The notes beneath the pieces are model-generated. The model was not told the origin of the DNA. It searched no databases and saw nothing but the letters and a program-made list of their open reading frames with translations. From an uncultured Eggerthellaceae bacterium (lineage in GTDB: Bacteria > Actinomycetota > Coriobacteriia > Coriobacteriales > Eggerthellaceae), in the NCBI GenBank assembly GCA_946618265.1, contig CAMOLA010000003.1:1-64000 (forward strand): a stretch of 64,000 bases of DNA, in the 5' to 3' direction. Positions 18,702 through 28,400 of this stretch are shown here, piece by piece. The position numbers and the translations under genes were made by a program. Positions within the stretch are counted from its first letter, which is position 1; every line of letters starts with the position of its first letter.

Positions 18702-18860
18702 CGTTACCGCCCGCGGTCTAGCCGGGACGCCCGACAGCGGAAGGGAATTCGGGCTTGGCTTCGGCTAATCTATGAATATCTTTGAATTCAGTGCCTGCAG
18801 AATCGTCCTCACCCCCCCCTTCCGCTGCCGGGCGTCCCGGCTAGACCGCGGGCGGTAACG
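18702..18860. repeat. 159-bp element with 44-bp inverted repeats
   Basis: The left arm 18702-18745 and right arm 18817-18860 are complementary with a single mismatch (CGTTACCGCCCGCGGTCTAG at the outer end). The 71-base loop is AT-richer and non-coding, with an imperfect GAATTC pair. It is unrelated in sequence to the element at 17179-17388 but of the same type. It ends 40 bases before the ruvC promoter. Confidence 0.75.
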
Positions 18861-18899
18861 TGCAGGACGTGCGTTGTCGTGCACATTCCCGTGCGCATA

Positions 18900-18928
18900 T
18901 TGCATAATCCAAACAAATGTTCTATACT
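18900..18928 (+). promoter_or_regulatory. ruvC promoter giving a probable leaderless mRNA
   Basis: TTGCAT (18900-18905), a 17-bp spacer and TATACT (18923-18928) form a good sigma-70-type promoter. The expected start point, 6-8 bases after the -10, coincides with the ruvC ATG at 18936, and no ribosome binding site precedes that ATG. The transcript is therefore probably leaderless. Confidence 0.6.
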
Positions 18929-18935
18929 CGTTCGC

Positions 18936-19427
18936 ATGAAACAGGACAGAATCATATTGGGCATCGACCCGGGGCTGGCCAACACCGGCTGGGGCGTGGT
19001 GCACCAGCAGGGTCCGCGGCTCGCGTGCCTGGCGTACGGATGCGTCAGCACGCCGGCCAGCATGCCGCTCGCGCAGCGGCTGGCCAAGATCCACGAGCAG
19101 ATCGCCGCCGTGGCCGAACGCTACCAGCCGACGTGCGTCGGCATCGAGACTGTCTGGTTCGGGCAGAACATCACGGCCGCTTTCGCCACGGGGCAGGCGC
19201 GCGGCGCGGCGCTCGTCGCCTGCGCCAATGCGGGGCTCGACGTGGGCGAATTCTCGCCGAAGCAGATCAAGCTGGCGGTCGTGGGCGCCGGCGGCGCCGA
19301 GAAGGCCCAGGTGCAGTACATGGTCAAGCAGCTGCTCTCGCTCGACGCCGTGCCCAAGCCCGACCACGCGGCAGACGCGCTGGCAGCGGCCATCTGCTAC
19401 ACCACGCACCAAGGATTCGCAGGGTAG
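18936..19427 (+). CDS. ruvC: Crossover junction endodeoxyribonuclease RuvC
   Basis: Holliday-junction resolvase, 163 aa, working with RuvAB. The acidic catalytic set is visible: Asp in LGIDPGLANTGW near residue 8, Glu in GIETVWFG near residue 68, and the C-terminal DHAADALAAA pair of Asp residues. The length and fold are normal. The start MKQDRIILGIDPG is chosen from family alignment; an upstream in-frame ATG at 18879 would add 19 residues through the promoter and is rejected. ruvA and ruvB follow on the same strand, each separated by a different palindrome; a family B palindrome begins at the base directly after the stop. Confidence 0.97.
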   Translation: MKQDRIILGIDPGLANTGWGVVHQQGPRLACLAYGCVSTPASMPLAQRLAKIHEQIAAVAERYQPTCVGIETVWFGQNITAAFATGQARGAALVACANAGLDVGEFSPKQIKLAVVGAGGAEKAQVQYMVKQLLSLDAVPKPDHAADALAAAICYTTHQGFAG

Positions 19428-19458
19428 TATACATTTGGGGACAGTCCCCAAATGTATA
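19428..19458. repeat. Family B palindrome between ruvC and ruvA
   Basis: A perfect 31-bp odd palindrome identical to the copy at 4783-4813. It starts at the base after the ruvC stop codon and ends 22 bases before the ruvA start. It has no T-run, and its effect on ruvCA co-transcription is unknown. Confidence 0.92.
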
Positions 19459-19480
19459 AGGGACGCAAGGAGACAAGGCA

Positions 19481-20065
19481 ATGATCGCCTTTTTGGATGG
19501 AACGATTGCGGGAAAGACGCTCACGGGCGCCTACATCAACGTGGGCGGCGTCGGCTTCGAGGTCGGCATGTCGCAGAGCAGCCTGGCCAAGCTGCCAGCC
19601 GCCGGCGAGCGCGCGACCGTCTACACCTACCTTCAGGTGCGCGACGACGGCATGGCGCTGTTCGGCTTCCTCAGCTTGGAGGAAAAGGCTCTGTTCGAGA
19701 AGCTCATCACGGTCAGCGGCGTCGGCCCCAAGGTCGCGCTCGCGGCCTTGTCGTCGTATGCGCCCGACCAGCTGGCCAACCTCATAGCCGCCCAAGACGT
19801 CGCGGCAGTGCAGCGCATCCCCGGCATCGGCAAGAAGACGGCCTCGCGCATCATCCTCGAGCTCAAGGGCTCGCTCGACCAGGGCATCGGCGGCCTGTTC
19901 GCCGAAGAGGAGCAAGCGGCCAGCAAGGCGATGGACGGCGCGAAGGAGGCCCTGCTCTCCATGGGCTTCACCACGGCCGAAATCGAGCTTTCGCTCAAGG
20001 GCGCGCCCGCCGATGCGGCCGAAGGCGCGCTGCTACAATATGCGCTGAAGAAACTCGGCAGCTAG
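19481..20065 (+). CDS. ruvA: Holliday junction branch migration protein RuvA
   Basis: Junction-binding subunit of the RuvAB branch-migration motor, 194 aa. The N-terminal OB domain (MIAFLDGTIAGKTLTGAYINV), the two helix-hairpin-helix motifs (LITVSGVGPKVALA and VQRIPGIGKKTASRIILELK) and the mobile C-terminal domain III (AKEALLSMGFTTAEIE) are all present in the usual order. Start ATG 19481 has AAGGAG 8 bases upstream. It sits between ruvC and ruvB; a family B palindrome precedes it and a 39-bp palindrome begins 3 bases after its stop. Confidence 0.97.
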   Translation: MIAFLDGTIAGKTLTGAYINVGGVGFEVGMSQSSLAKLPAAGERATVYTYLQVRDDGMALFGFLSLEEKALFEKLITVSGVGPKVALAALSSYAPDQLANLIAAQDVAAVQRIPGIGKKTASRIILELKGSLDQGIGGLFAEEEQAASKAMDGAKEALLSMGFTTAEIELSLKGAPADAAEGALLQYALKKLGS

Positions 20066-20068
20066 AAC

Positions 20069-20107
20069 GCAACAACCAAAAAGGGACAGTCCCTTTTTGG
20101 TTGTTGC
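20069..20107. repeat. 39-bp palindrome between ruvA and ruvB (family C)
   Basis: A perfect odd palindrome with a single central A at 20088. The arms are GCAACAACCAAAAAGGGAC and its complement. The T5 run after the core could let it act as a terminator in either direction. It shares the GGGAC-W-GTCCC core with family B but not the flanks. Confidence 0.88.
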
Positions 20108-20137
20108 GAGAGGGGGTTGTCCAAATAGGCTCGATTC

Positions 20138-20228
20138 GTCATCCTGAGCTGAGGGCGAAAGATTCCCGCGAAGCGGAGAACTGGGAAAACCGCAACACGC
20201 AAGAGTTTTCGCTGAAGCTCGGAATGAC
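20138..20228. repeat. Dispersed-repeat-like inverted element (GTCATCCTGAGC type)
   Basis: The ends GTCATCCTGAGC and GCTCGGAATGAC are imperfect inverted copies, with a second pair GGCGAAA / TTTTCGCT inside. The sequence resembles the widespread 'GTCATTCTGAGCGAAG' type of intergenic repeat known from many bacteria. It lies in the 253-base ruvA-ruvB gap. Confidence 0.55.
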
Positions 20229-20318
20229 AAACCGGGTCTTTAGGCAGCCTCGGGGGAGTTTCCCCGGTTTCGCGCGGATGCGCACGGTGCGTGTCGCAAG
20301 GATGAAGAAAGGGGCCCG

Positions 20319-21410
20319 ATGGCTTCTGGTGTGGAAATAGAAGGCTTGGTGTTCGATGCGGGCTTCCAGCCGCATGGCTCGCGGACGGGCGCAGATGCTC
20401 CCGACGCGTCCCAGCGCGCCCTTTCCGCCGACCTGCAGGAAGAGGACCTGGCCATCGACCGTAGCCTGCGGCCAAAGTTCCTCAAGGACTATCTCGGCCA
20501 GGAAAAGGTGAAGGAATCGCTCGCCATCATGATCCAGGCAGCCCAAGCGCGCGGCGAGGCGGCCGACCACATCCTGTTCTCGGGACCTCCGGGTCTCGGC
20601 AAGACAACGCTTGCCACGGTCGTGGCCAACGAGATGGGCGCCAACATCAAGACGACCAGCGGCCCGGCCATCGAGCGCACGGGCGACCTTGCCGCCATCC
20701 TCACCAACCTCGAGGAAGGCGACGTGCTGTTCATCGACGAGATCCACCGCATGAACCGCATGGTCGAGGAAGTGCTCTATCCCGCGCTCGAGGATTTCGC
20801 GCTCGACATCGTGGTGGGCAAGGGCCCGGCAGCACGCTCTATCCGGCTCGACCTTCCGCATTTCACGCTCATCGGCGCCACCACGCGAACCGGTTTGCTC
20901 ACCGGCCCTTTGCGCGATCGTTTCGGCATCGCGTTCAGATTGCAGTACTACTCGCCCGAAGAGCTCGCTTCCATCGTGTTGCGTTCGGCGGCCATTCTGG
21001 GTGTCGATATTGTCGAAGATGGCGCGCTGGAGATTGCGCGCCGCAGCAGGGGCACCCCGCGTCTCGCGAACCGCCTGCTCAAGCGCGTGCGTGATTGGGC
21101 GCAGGTGCGCGGTGACGGCGTTATAACCGAGGATGTGGCGGCTCAAGCCCTCAGCTTCTTCGAAGTCGATTCGCTCGGGCTCGATGCCATGGACAATCGA
21201 ATATTGGAGATGCTCGCCGTCCAATTCGCGGGCCGTCCCGTAGGCTTGACGACGCTCGCCAGCGCGCTTTCGGAAGAGCCCGACACGCTTGAGGACGTTT
21301 ACGAGCCGTTCCTCATGCAACAGGGCCTGGTCATTCGCACGCCGAAAGGCCGTCAAGTCACCGCCCGCGCCTACGAGCATCTCGGCCTCGTCCCGCCTGA
21401 GAACCTCTAA
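20319..21410 (+). CDS. ruvB: Holliday junction DNA helicase RuvB
   Basis: AAA+ motor of the RuvAB complex, 363 aa. Walker A GPPGLGKT at residues 89-96 and Walker [11 protein letters not shown] about 50 residues later are present, as are the family signatures [34 protein letters not shown] (sensor/arginine region) and the C-terminal winged-helix ([20 protein letters not shown]). The N-terminal extension of about 45 residues before the conserved start is somewhat longer than in typical 330-350 aa RuvB. The start ATG 20319 is supported by AGAAAGGGG. Although grouped with ruvCA, a 253-base gap with two repeats separates it from ruvA, so it may have its own promoter. Confidence 0.97.
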   Translation: MASGVEIEGLVFDAGFQPHGSRTGADAPDASQRALSADLQEEDLAIDRSLRPKFLKDYLGQEKVKESLAIMIQAAQARGEAADHILFSGPPGLGKTTLATVVANEMGANIKTTSGPAIERTGDLAAILTNLEEGDVLFIDEIHRMNRMVEEVLYPALEDFALDIVVGKGPAARSIRLDLPHFTLIGATTRTGLLTGPLRDRFGIAFRLQYYSPEELASIVLRSAAILGVDIVEDGALEIARRSRGTPRLANRLLKRVRDWAQVRGDGVITEDVAAQALSFFEVDSLGLDAMDNRILEMLAVQFAGRPVGLTTLASALSEEPDTLEDVYEPFLMQQGLVIRTPKGRQVTARAYEHLGLVPPENL

Positions 21411-21421
21411 AGTACAACTGG

Positions 21422-21543
21422 ATGAGTCGCAGGACTGTCCTGCGACTCATTGTGCGGATGGTGTTATGAGATCCTCACAATGCTTTCAGCACAATGAGTC
21501 ACTGGACAGTCCTGCGACTCATCGGGGACAGCCCCCAAATGCA
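21422..21543. repeat. Inverted pair of family D palindromes plus degenerate family B
   Basis: A perfect 29-bp odd palindrome with arms ATGAGTCGCAGGAC lies at 21422-21450. A related copy at 21494-21522 has a three-base change in one arm. The flanks GACTCATTGTGC and GCACAATGAGTC make the two copies an inverted pair around a 43-base spacer. Directly after it, 21524-21543 resembles a decayed half of family B (GGGGACAGCCCCCAAATG). Confidence 0.85.
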
Positions 21544-21598
21544 CACCAGGGCACGTTGCTGGTATCATTACGTGCGTAACCGATAGGAGGGGGAAGGC

Positions 21599-22021
21599 AT
21601 GTTCGAACAAGATTATCTTGTGCGGCTGCTGCTGCAGTTCTTCAAGGGCATCACGCGCTCACTCGAGCTGCGCCTCGAACACGACGACCCCGAAGCGGCG
21701 GCCGATACGCTCGAGACCGCCATCGGCGAGGCGACCGAGATGGACGGCGCCGTGCTGCTCTCGCTGACGCCCGATTCGATTGCCCAGATTATGCAAGCAA
21801 CGGCTGTCGACCCGAATGTCACGCAGTTTGTCGCTCGCAGCATGCTGCTCGAGTCGGTATACCTGGCTGACGCCGGCGATGTGGCGCTTTCCGAGCTGCG
21901 CGCATCCCAAGCGCGCGCCATAGCAGCGGCATACGGCTTCGACCTGCCGTCTGATCCCGCCGATTTCGATACCATCACCGAGGGCCTCGAGGAAGCAGCC
22001 CTTTCCGGGTCTTTCGAGTGA
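21599..22021 (+). CDS. Hypothetical protein, MFEQDYLVR N-terminus (DUF6483-like)
   Basis: Small acidic cytoplasmic protein of 140 aa, largely helical. It begins MFEQDYLVRLLLQFFKGITRSLE, an opening I associate with a small Firmicutes/Actinobacteria family (DUF6483), but I cannot name a function. No transmembrane segment, cysteine or catalytic motif is apparent. GGAGGGGGAAGG upstream of the ATG is a strong ribosome binding site, and the frame has the GC-rich codon bias of its neighbours, so it is a real gene. It follows ruvB after a pair of palindromes and precedes a 385-base AT-richer gap. Confidence 0.7.
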   Translation: MFEQDYLVRLLLQFFKGITRSLELRLEHDDPEAAADTLETAIGEATEMDGAVLLSLTPDSIAQIMQATAVDPNVTQFVARSMLLESVYLADAGDVALSELRASQARAIAAAYGFDLPSDPADFDTITEGLEEAALSGSFE

Positions 22022-22406
22022 GGCAACAAGGTGCAGGACGCAGGAGCGGAAGCGAATTGCCTCCGTCGTCTTCTGTTTGCGAGCATGCCGCGATTTCATT
22101 ACCGAAAGCCTCGAGGGGCTGTCTTTTCTGATGCCCGTGAGGCTCAAAGTAGCCTTCTGAAATGACTTGCTGCGCATCATGATTATGCTCACAAATGAAT
22201 ATAAAGCGAAGTCCTATCCACCGCTTTCGAGCATATCGTTTCTTGTTCGTGGAACAGTTAGAGCCCATCAATAGTTTTTCCAGGTAAATCGAAAAAAATG
22301 CGGGATAGTTACGCTTTCAGTTCAGTATAAAACTATATAATAGATGGTTAACAATATTGACTGATGACATGTCCCGCCGTGAAGGTCAGACAGAGGTTTG
22401 CAGATA
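22022..22406 (+). other. AT-rich gap with candidate promoter before the first giant adhesin
   Basis: There is no convincing gene in 385 bases. The GC content drops clearly compared with the genes on the left. A consensus TATAAT at 22336-22341, without a good -35, lies 65 bases before the GTG of the adhesin and could start its transcription. An AGAGG at 22392-22396 is the probable ribosome binding site. Confidence 0.45.
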
Positions 22407-25400
22407 GTGAACAAGCGGGGAGAACATACGGCTGCCACGCAGAAAAGGAGTGCGCGGGTTGCGCGCGCCCATCAGCTGCGTGTGCGCAATCGGCGGCTGC
22501 TGGCCGTTTTCGGGTGCATCGCCGTGCTCGCCACCGCTTTTGCGCTGATGCTGCCTGCACTCAGCATGACGCGTGGCGCACTCGTGTGCGATCTGGAGGA
22601 GCACACGCACACGAAGGCCTGTTACGAGCAGGTGCTCACGTGCGGTCAAGAAGAGGGCGAAGGCGCCGATTCCGAGACGGGTGAGGGCGGTCACGTCCAC
22701 ACAAAGGAATGCTACGAGAAGCAGCTTGCGTGCGGTAAAGAAGAACACACGCATACCGATGTATGTTATGAGCAGGTGCAGCCAGAAGAAAGCGCCGATC
22801 AGGGCGAAGACGATTCAGCAAGCGACGGAACCGATCCGAGCGCAGATGATTCGGGCGGCGAATCTGATTCGCAGGCTGCTGCAGAAGATGGTTCCGAGCT
22901 TGATGGCGCTGACGACCTTTCCAGCGAAGGCAGCGCGACCGATGAGCCCGCAAACTCGGAATCCTCCAGCTCCGTGGGTGCTCTCGAGCCCGGCGAGTCT
23001 GCCGACATGCCCGCTCAGTCCTTCAAGGCTGACCTGAAGGACGCAAAGGGCAAGGTCACCCTCACCGTCGAAGTCGAAGCCCCGCAAGGCGCGTTCCCCG
23101 CGGGCACGTTCATGAAGATCGATGGCGTGGCGGCGAGCGAGATCGAGGGCGCGGTCGAAAAGGCCGTTGCCGAAAAGACCGACGGCAAGATTACCAAGAT
23201 TCAAGCCGTCGACATCACGTTCCGCGAAGGCGACGCCCACGGCAAGGAAATCGAGCCCGCGCGAGACATCACGGTGAAACTGACGAGCAAGCTCATCGCC
23301 GAGACGGAAAAGCCGCTCGTGGTGCATGTCGACGACAAGGGCAAAGCCGACGTCGTGGACACCCTCACCAAGAAGCAGTTGAAGAAGCGCGACCTCAAGG
23401 CCGAAGACGACCAGCTGCTGTTCGATGCCGACAAGTTCTCGACGTACGGCATCGTGATCACCACGCTCGAACAGACGCTCACGGCAAGCGATGGCAACAA
23501 CTACACCGTCACCGTGACCGCCCCTGCCGAAGCCGGCGTGCCCGCGGACGCCGATTTGGCAGTGCGCGAAATCGAAGGTGACGGGGACGAATACGAGGGC
23601 GAATTCGAGGATCTGGCGCAACGGGCCGAAGCTGCGCTCGATGTAGAGGAGGGCACATCCAACGTTCGCTTGTTCGACATCAAAATCCTCAATAGCGAAG
23701 GCCAGAAGGTCGAAATCGCCGCGCCTGTCGACGTGAAGATCGAGCTTGCGGATTGGGGAGATGGTGCTTCCTCAGGCACGCAGGTCGTTCATTTCGCAGA
23801 TGAAAGCGATGCAGGCGATGTGATTGCGGGTGTCGAGACGGACGCCAAAAGACAAGGACTCACCCTCTCGTTCGCAGCGTCCGGGTTTTCAGTGTATGCA
23901 ATCGTGGATGCACCGGAGCCAGTTGCTAATGTATCGACTGGATGGTATGAGGCAAGTTCACTTGATCAGATTGAAGAGCTTGGCGAAGGCGGCTTCTATG
24001 TTAGCTGGAACAAGTATTATCTCACGGGCGGTCTAGTTCATAATGTGTCAGGAAACAGTGATAGAGATGGCTTGGAAGCGACATCGGCTACACATAATTC
24101 CGTTCCGGAAGACCTAGCTGCGAAGTTCTATTTCATCAGGCAAGAAGGAACAGATACATTTAGAATCTATACTAAGGGAGAAGGCGATACCAAAAACTAT
24201 GTAAAGATGACCAGCGTCAGCGGAAACGACACCCGTGCTGGTTTAACGTTTGTTACCGACGAATCGGAAGCAACTGCTTTCACTATAGAAAAAGACGGTA
24301 ATAACAATAGGTTTTATGTATCTGCAAAACTGCCAAATAACAAACCGTACTGGTGGAACAGAAATACAAACCAGCTCGGTGGTGTAGGCGCGTTCGCAGC
24401 TTATAATACTAAAGCTAATAATAATACCGCAATAGTTACACTCAGCTATTACGTCACCGCAGAGCGAGACCCGTACGAACTAGACGGCAAGACTTTCGGC
24501 ATCGCCTATAACGACAATTCCGCCACGGCAGCGGCGATGATGGCAGAGGAGGCGGGCAATCAAAACCGTTTGGCAGGGCTTGATATGCTCATTCGCCCTG
24601 ACGTGCTCAGTAACAGCGGTAACCTTCTGGTTGCCGAGAACAGCGATATCCAGGAGTGGACGTTCGAATCCACTGGCGAAGACAAGTACTACATCAAGAC
24701 AACAGTAGATGGAGTGGAAAAATATCTGTGTATCAACGGCGGCAACGTAAGGCTGGTCGATAGTCAGGCCGAAGCTTCACAGATTCAGGCCACGCCTGGA
24801 ACAGGCACCAACAGTGGTAAATGGCATTTCACGGTCGGCAGCCATTCGCTGAACTATGCTGGAAGTAACGCAAAGAACTTTAATGCGGACAATAAGAATC
24901 CTGCAACATCCTGGCTGAACCTGGTCGAAAAATCCACCCTGACCGAAGATGACTTCGTTGAGTATACAGCTCGCAAAATCAGCGCCAGTGACGAAATCCT
25001 CAGCGCGACGGAAAAGGATGACAACGGTGACATCCAGGTAGACGAACAGGGAAAACCCGTTTACAAATCAGAAAAGACCAAAGTTGTCATCTACACTCGC
25101 GTGTGGAACGAAACGACCAAGAAGTACGAGTTTTATGCAGTAGATCACGATGGCTCACTTGTACGCGTCTATGACAGTGGCGACCAGATCAACTGGACCG
25201 GCAATCAAGTCAATTCAACTCTCTGGGAGTTCACGGAATACACCAACGAAGACGGCACTCCGACCTACTTCTATGAATTGGAGAACACCGCTTACACCGA
25301 AACATATCTGGCTCCTCAGTCAGAAAGCATCATATCTGGCCAGCCTGTTGGCATTAATCTGAACGGGCGCAAGGAAGGCTTTGACTACACCTCCATCGTT

Positions 25401-28400
25401 GCGTGGGATGATGATGCATATGCATACTCGGGCCTCAAAGTAATGCCAGATGAGAGCGGTACCCTCAGAGTAGTTACCTGTCCACTCGATGAAGCTGATG
25501 ACTTCCTTTTTGCGGTGATAACACCTCCTGTCGAGGAAGCAGATCCTACCACGACTGTAGCGACAGTGGACAACGATGAGTTCGGCATCAGCATCAAGAT
25601 GACCGATTTCAATAATCCGATCGTGGGAGAGCGCGATTCTAAACAAACAGAGTATTTGGGTAAGCGGCCGTGGGATGCGCATCACGCATTTGAAGCGGAA
25701 ACGGGACTGGTCTCTACCAATCTGACAAACGGGTATCCGACAGTCACAGCAAATACCGGAATGAATGGCCACAGCCTGTCAGAGCTCTTCGATTGTAATG
25801 ACGAAAAGAATATTCGGACATCTGCTAATCACCTGTTCATTCAAAGTGTCTACAACGAAAGCGGGTACTTCGAATATGACAGTACGCAGAACTTCGCACA
25901 TTTGAATGAAAACGGGAACTTTACTGTCTACAATCAGCTTGCTGCGATTGGAGCTTCTACAGGACAGACCAGGACTCATGGCCAGTTCATGCCCTATAAC
26001 GATATCAGCCCCGAGACCGGTTACGCTCATGATGGCCAGGGTAATGTGATCACAAACAAAACTGATGTTAAAGGGAACGAGCTTCCGGACACCGATCCGC
26101 GTAAGGGCGAGCCATTGTACTCGATTCCGCAGAATAAAGCTGACTACTACTATGGCATGGAGCTTTCCGCCGTATTTACTCAGACGCCTGATGGCGTGGA
26201 CAACTGGGGACACGATATTATCTTCGAATTTACCGGCGACGATGACTTCTGGTTCTACGTTGACGGCGAGCTGGTGCTTGATTTGGGAGGCGTTCACAGC
26301 GCTGTGGGCGGTTCAGTGAACTTCAGAACGGGCGAAGTGAACTGCAATGGCGTCCAAACAACGCTCTACGACATTTTCAAAAGCAATTACCAGGTACGTG
26401 GATTGAATGTTGCTGACGTTGACAATCTCTTCGTAACAAAGACGGTGAACGACCGGACTGTCCACGTCTTTAATGATTACACCACCCACGAGATGAAGAT
26501 GTTCTACATGGAGCGGGGTGCAGGTGCATCCAACCTGAAGATGCGTTTCAACCTGGCTTCGGTAAAGCCCGGTACCGTTGAGCTGTCCAAACAGCTCAAC
26601 GGTGTTGATAACGCAAAGAACAAGCTAATCCAGTATCCCTATCAAATCTGGTATCAGACAGCTGAATACGAGCAGAATGCTGATGGCACATACGTGCTGG
26701 ACGGAAATGGCAATCGTGTAATAAGCAGATATAATACTCCCATCCTCCTGTCACAGCCGGCTTCGAATACCAATCTGACCGGACAGGTGTATGCCGTATA
26801 CAAGGGAACAAAAACGCTGATCCCATTTAAAGATTCTATGGCGATAGGGGGAACGACATATAACAATGTCTTCCTGCTTAAAGCTGGCGAGACGGCGGTA
26901 ATCAACTTTCCCGAAAATACATATCGGTACAAAATCGTTGAATGCGGTGTAGATACTGCGGTATATGAGCATGTCTACATAAACGGCGATCAGAGCGGAA
27001 ATGAGATCTTCGGAAAGCCGCACAATAATACCGATGGGTGGGACCCTGCCGGCGGACCGGAGACGCCGCCTACCAGTACTACAACATATACAGGGTCTAC
27101 CCGATCGGATTTTGGCATCACTTATGATTCAACGGAGGAACGCCCAAGAGTAGAGTACACGAACGAGGTTCCACCGGAGGTTATGCGTACGGCATCTTTC
27201 AAGAAGGTGCTTTACAATTCAGCCGGAGAGCGGCTTTCTGACGAGGCCGCCGCACAGGTCAAAGCTGCATTTACTTTCAGGCTGTCCCTTGGCAATGAAT
27301 TTGCCAATCAGGAGAATCTTCTCCCAGCAGATATGTACACGTACTACATCAAGGGGCCAGATAATACCTATTGCAAGTGGGATAAGGCAAACAAAAAATT
27401 TGTATCGCTCGGCGATGATGTTGATACATTTGAAGAATTTAAAGACCTGAGTGAAGCCGACCGCAAAGCAGGAACATTTACCACTTCGATGTACGGTACG
27501 ATTTCCAAAATTCCAGCTGGCTATACGGTCGAGGTACGTGACCTGATCGTCGGCACCAAGTACAAGATAGAAGAGCGCGATGCTGAGCTTCCGAAAGGCT
27601 ATACGCGCCGGGACAGCGATGGTTACGTCCGTACAGATTTAACCGGCGGAAATGTTGTCTATTACACTGAAAATGGCACCTACGGGCGTCATCCAGAAGC
27701 AGGCAACACTACCACAGCGGAACCCATCAGTGACACGATAGCAGACAAGACCGAATCCCCGAACATCGAGATCCGGAACCAGGAGGGCTGGGGGCTGACG
27801 GCCAAAAAGGAATGGACGGACAAGGACTTTATAATTCACGATCCGGTTTATCTGGCAGTCTATCTGAAAGATGGAAATGACAATCCCGGCGCGCTCGTAG
27901 ATGAATCCGTCCGCAGGCTGAACACCAACGAAACCGAGGTCTATTGGTTCTTCCCGGACCTGAAGATAGGCGACCAGACCTATACTTTCGATAAATTCAT
28001 CGTTTGCGAGGTGGCACTGACCGGCACGCTTTCCGTGAATGAAAGCACTGGCGTCGTGACGGGCTATAACAGCATCACGCCCATAGCCGAGGGCGGCAGC
28101 ATCAGCGTCAGCGGCAAGACATACAGCGGCGCCGAACGAACGGAGAATTATACCGTTAACTACAAGTCCGGCGAATCCACTGGCCATAACGAAAACATCC
28201 GCACAGATATCGTAACGAATTCGAGACCAGGTATTCAGATTTACAAGACAGATTGGAACGGCGATCATTACCTGCCCGGCGCGGAATTCACGCTCAAAGA
28301 TTCCGGCGGGAACGATGTAGGACATGCTTCCTATACATCCGACAGCAAAGGCTTGGTGACTACAGCCTATCTGAACGAGGGAACATTCACTCTGAACGAG

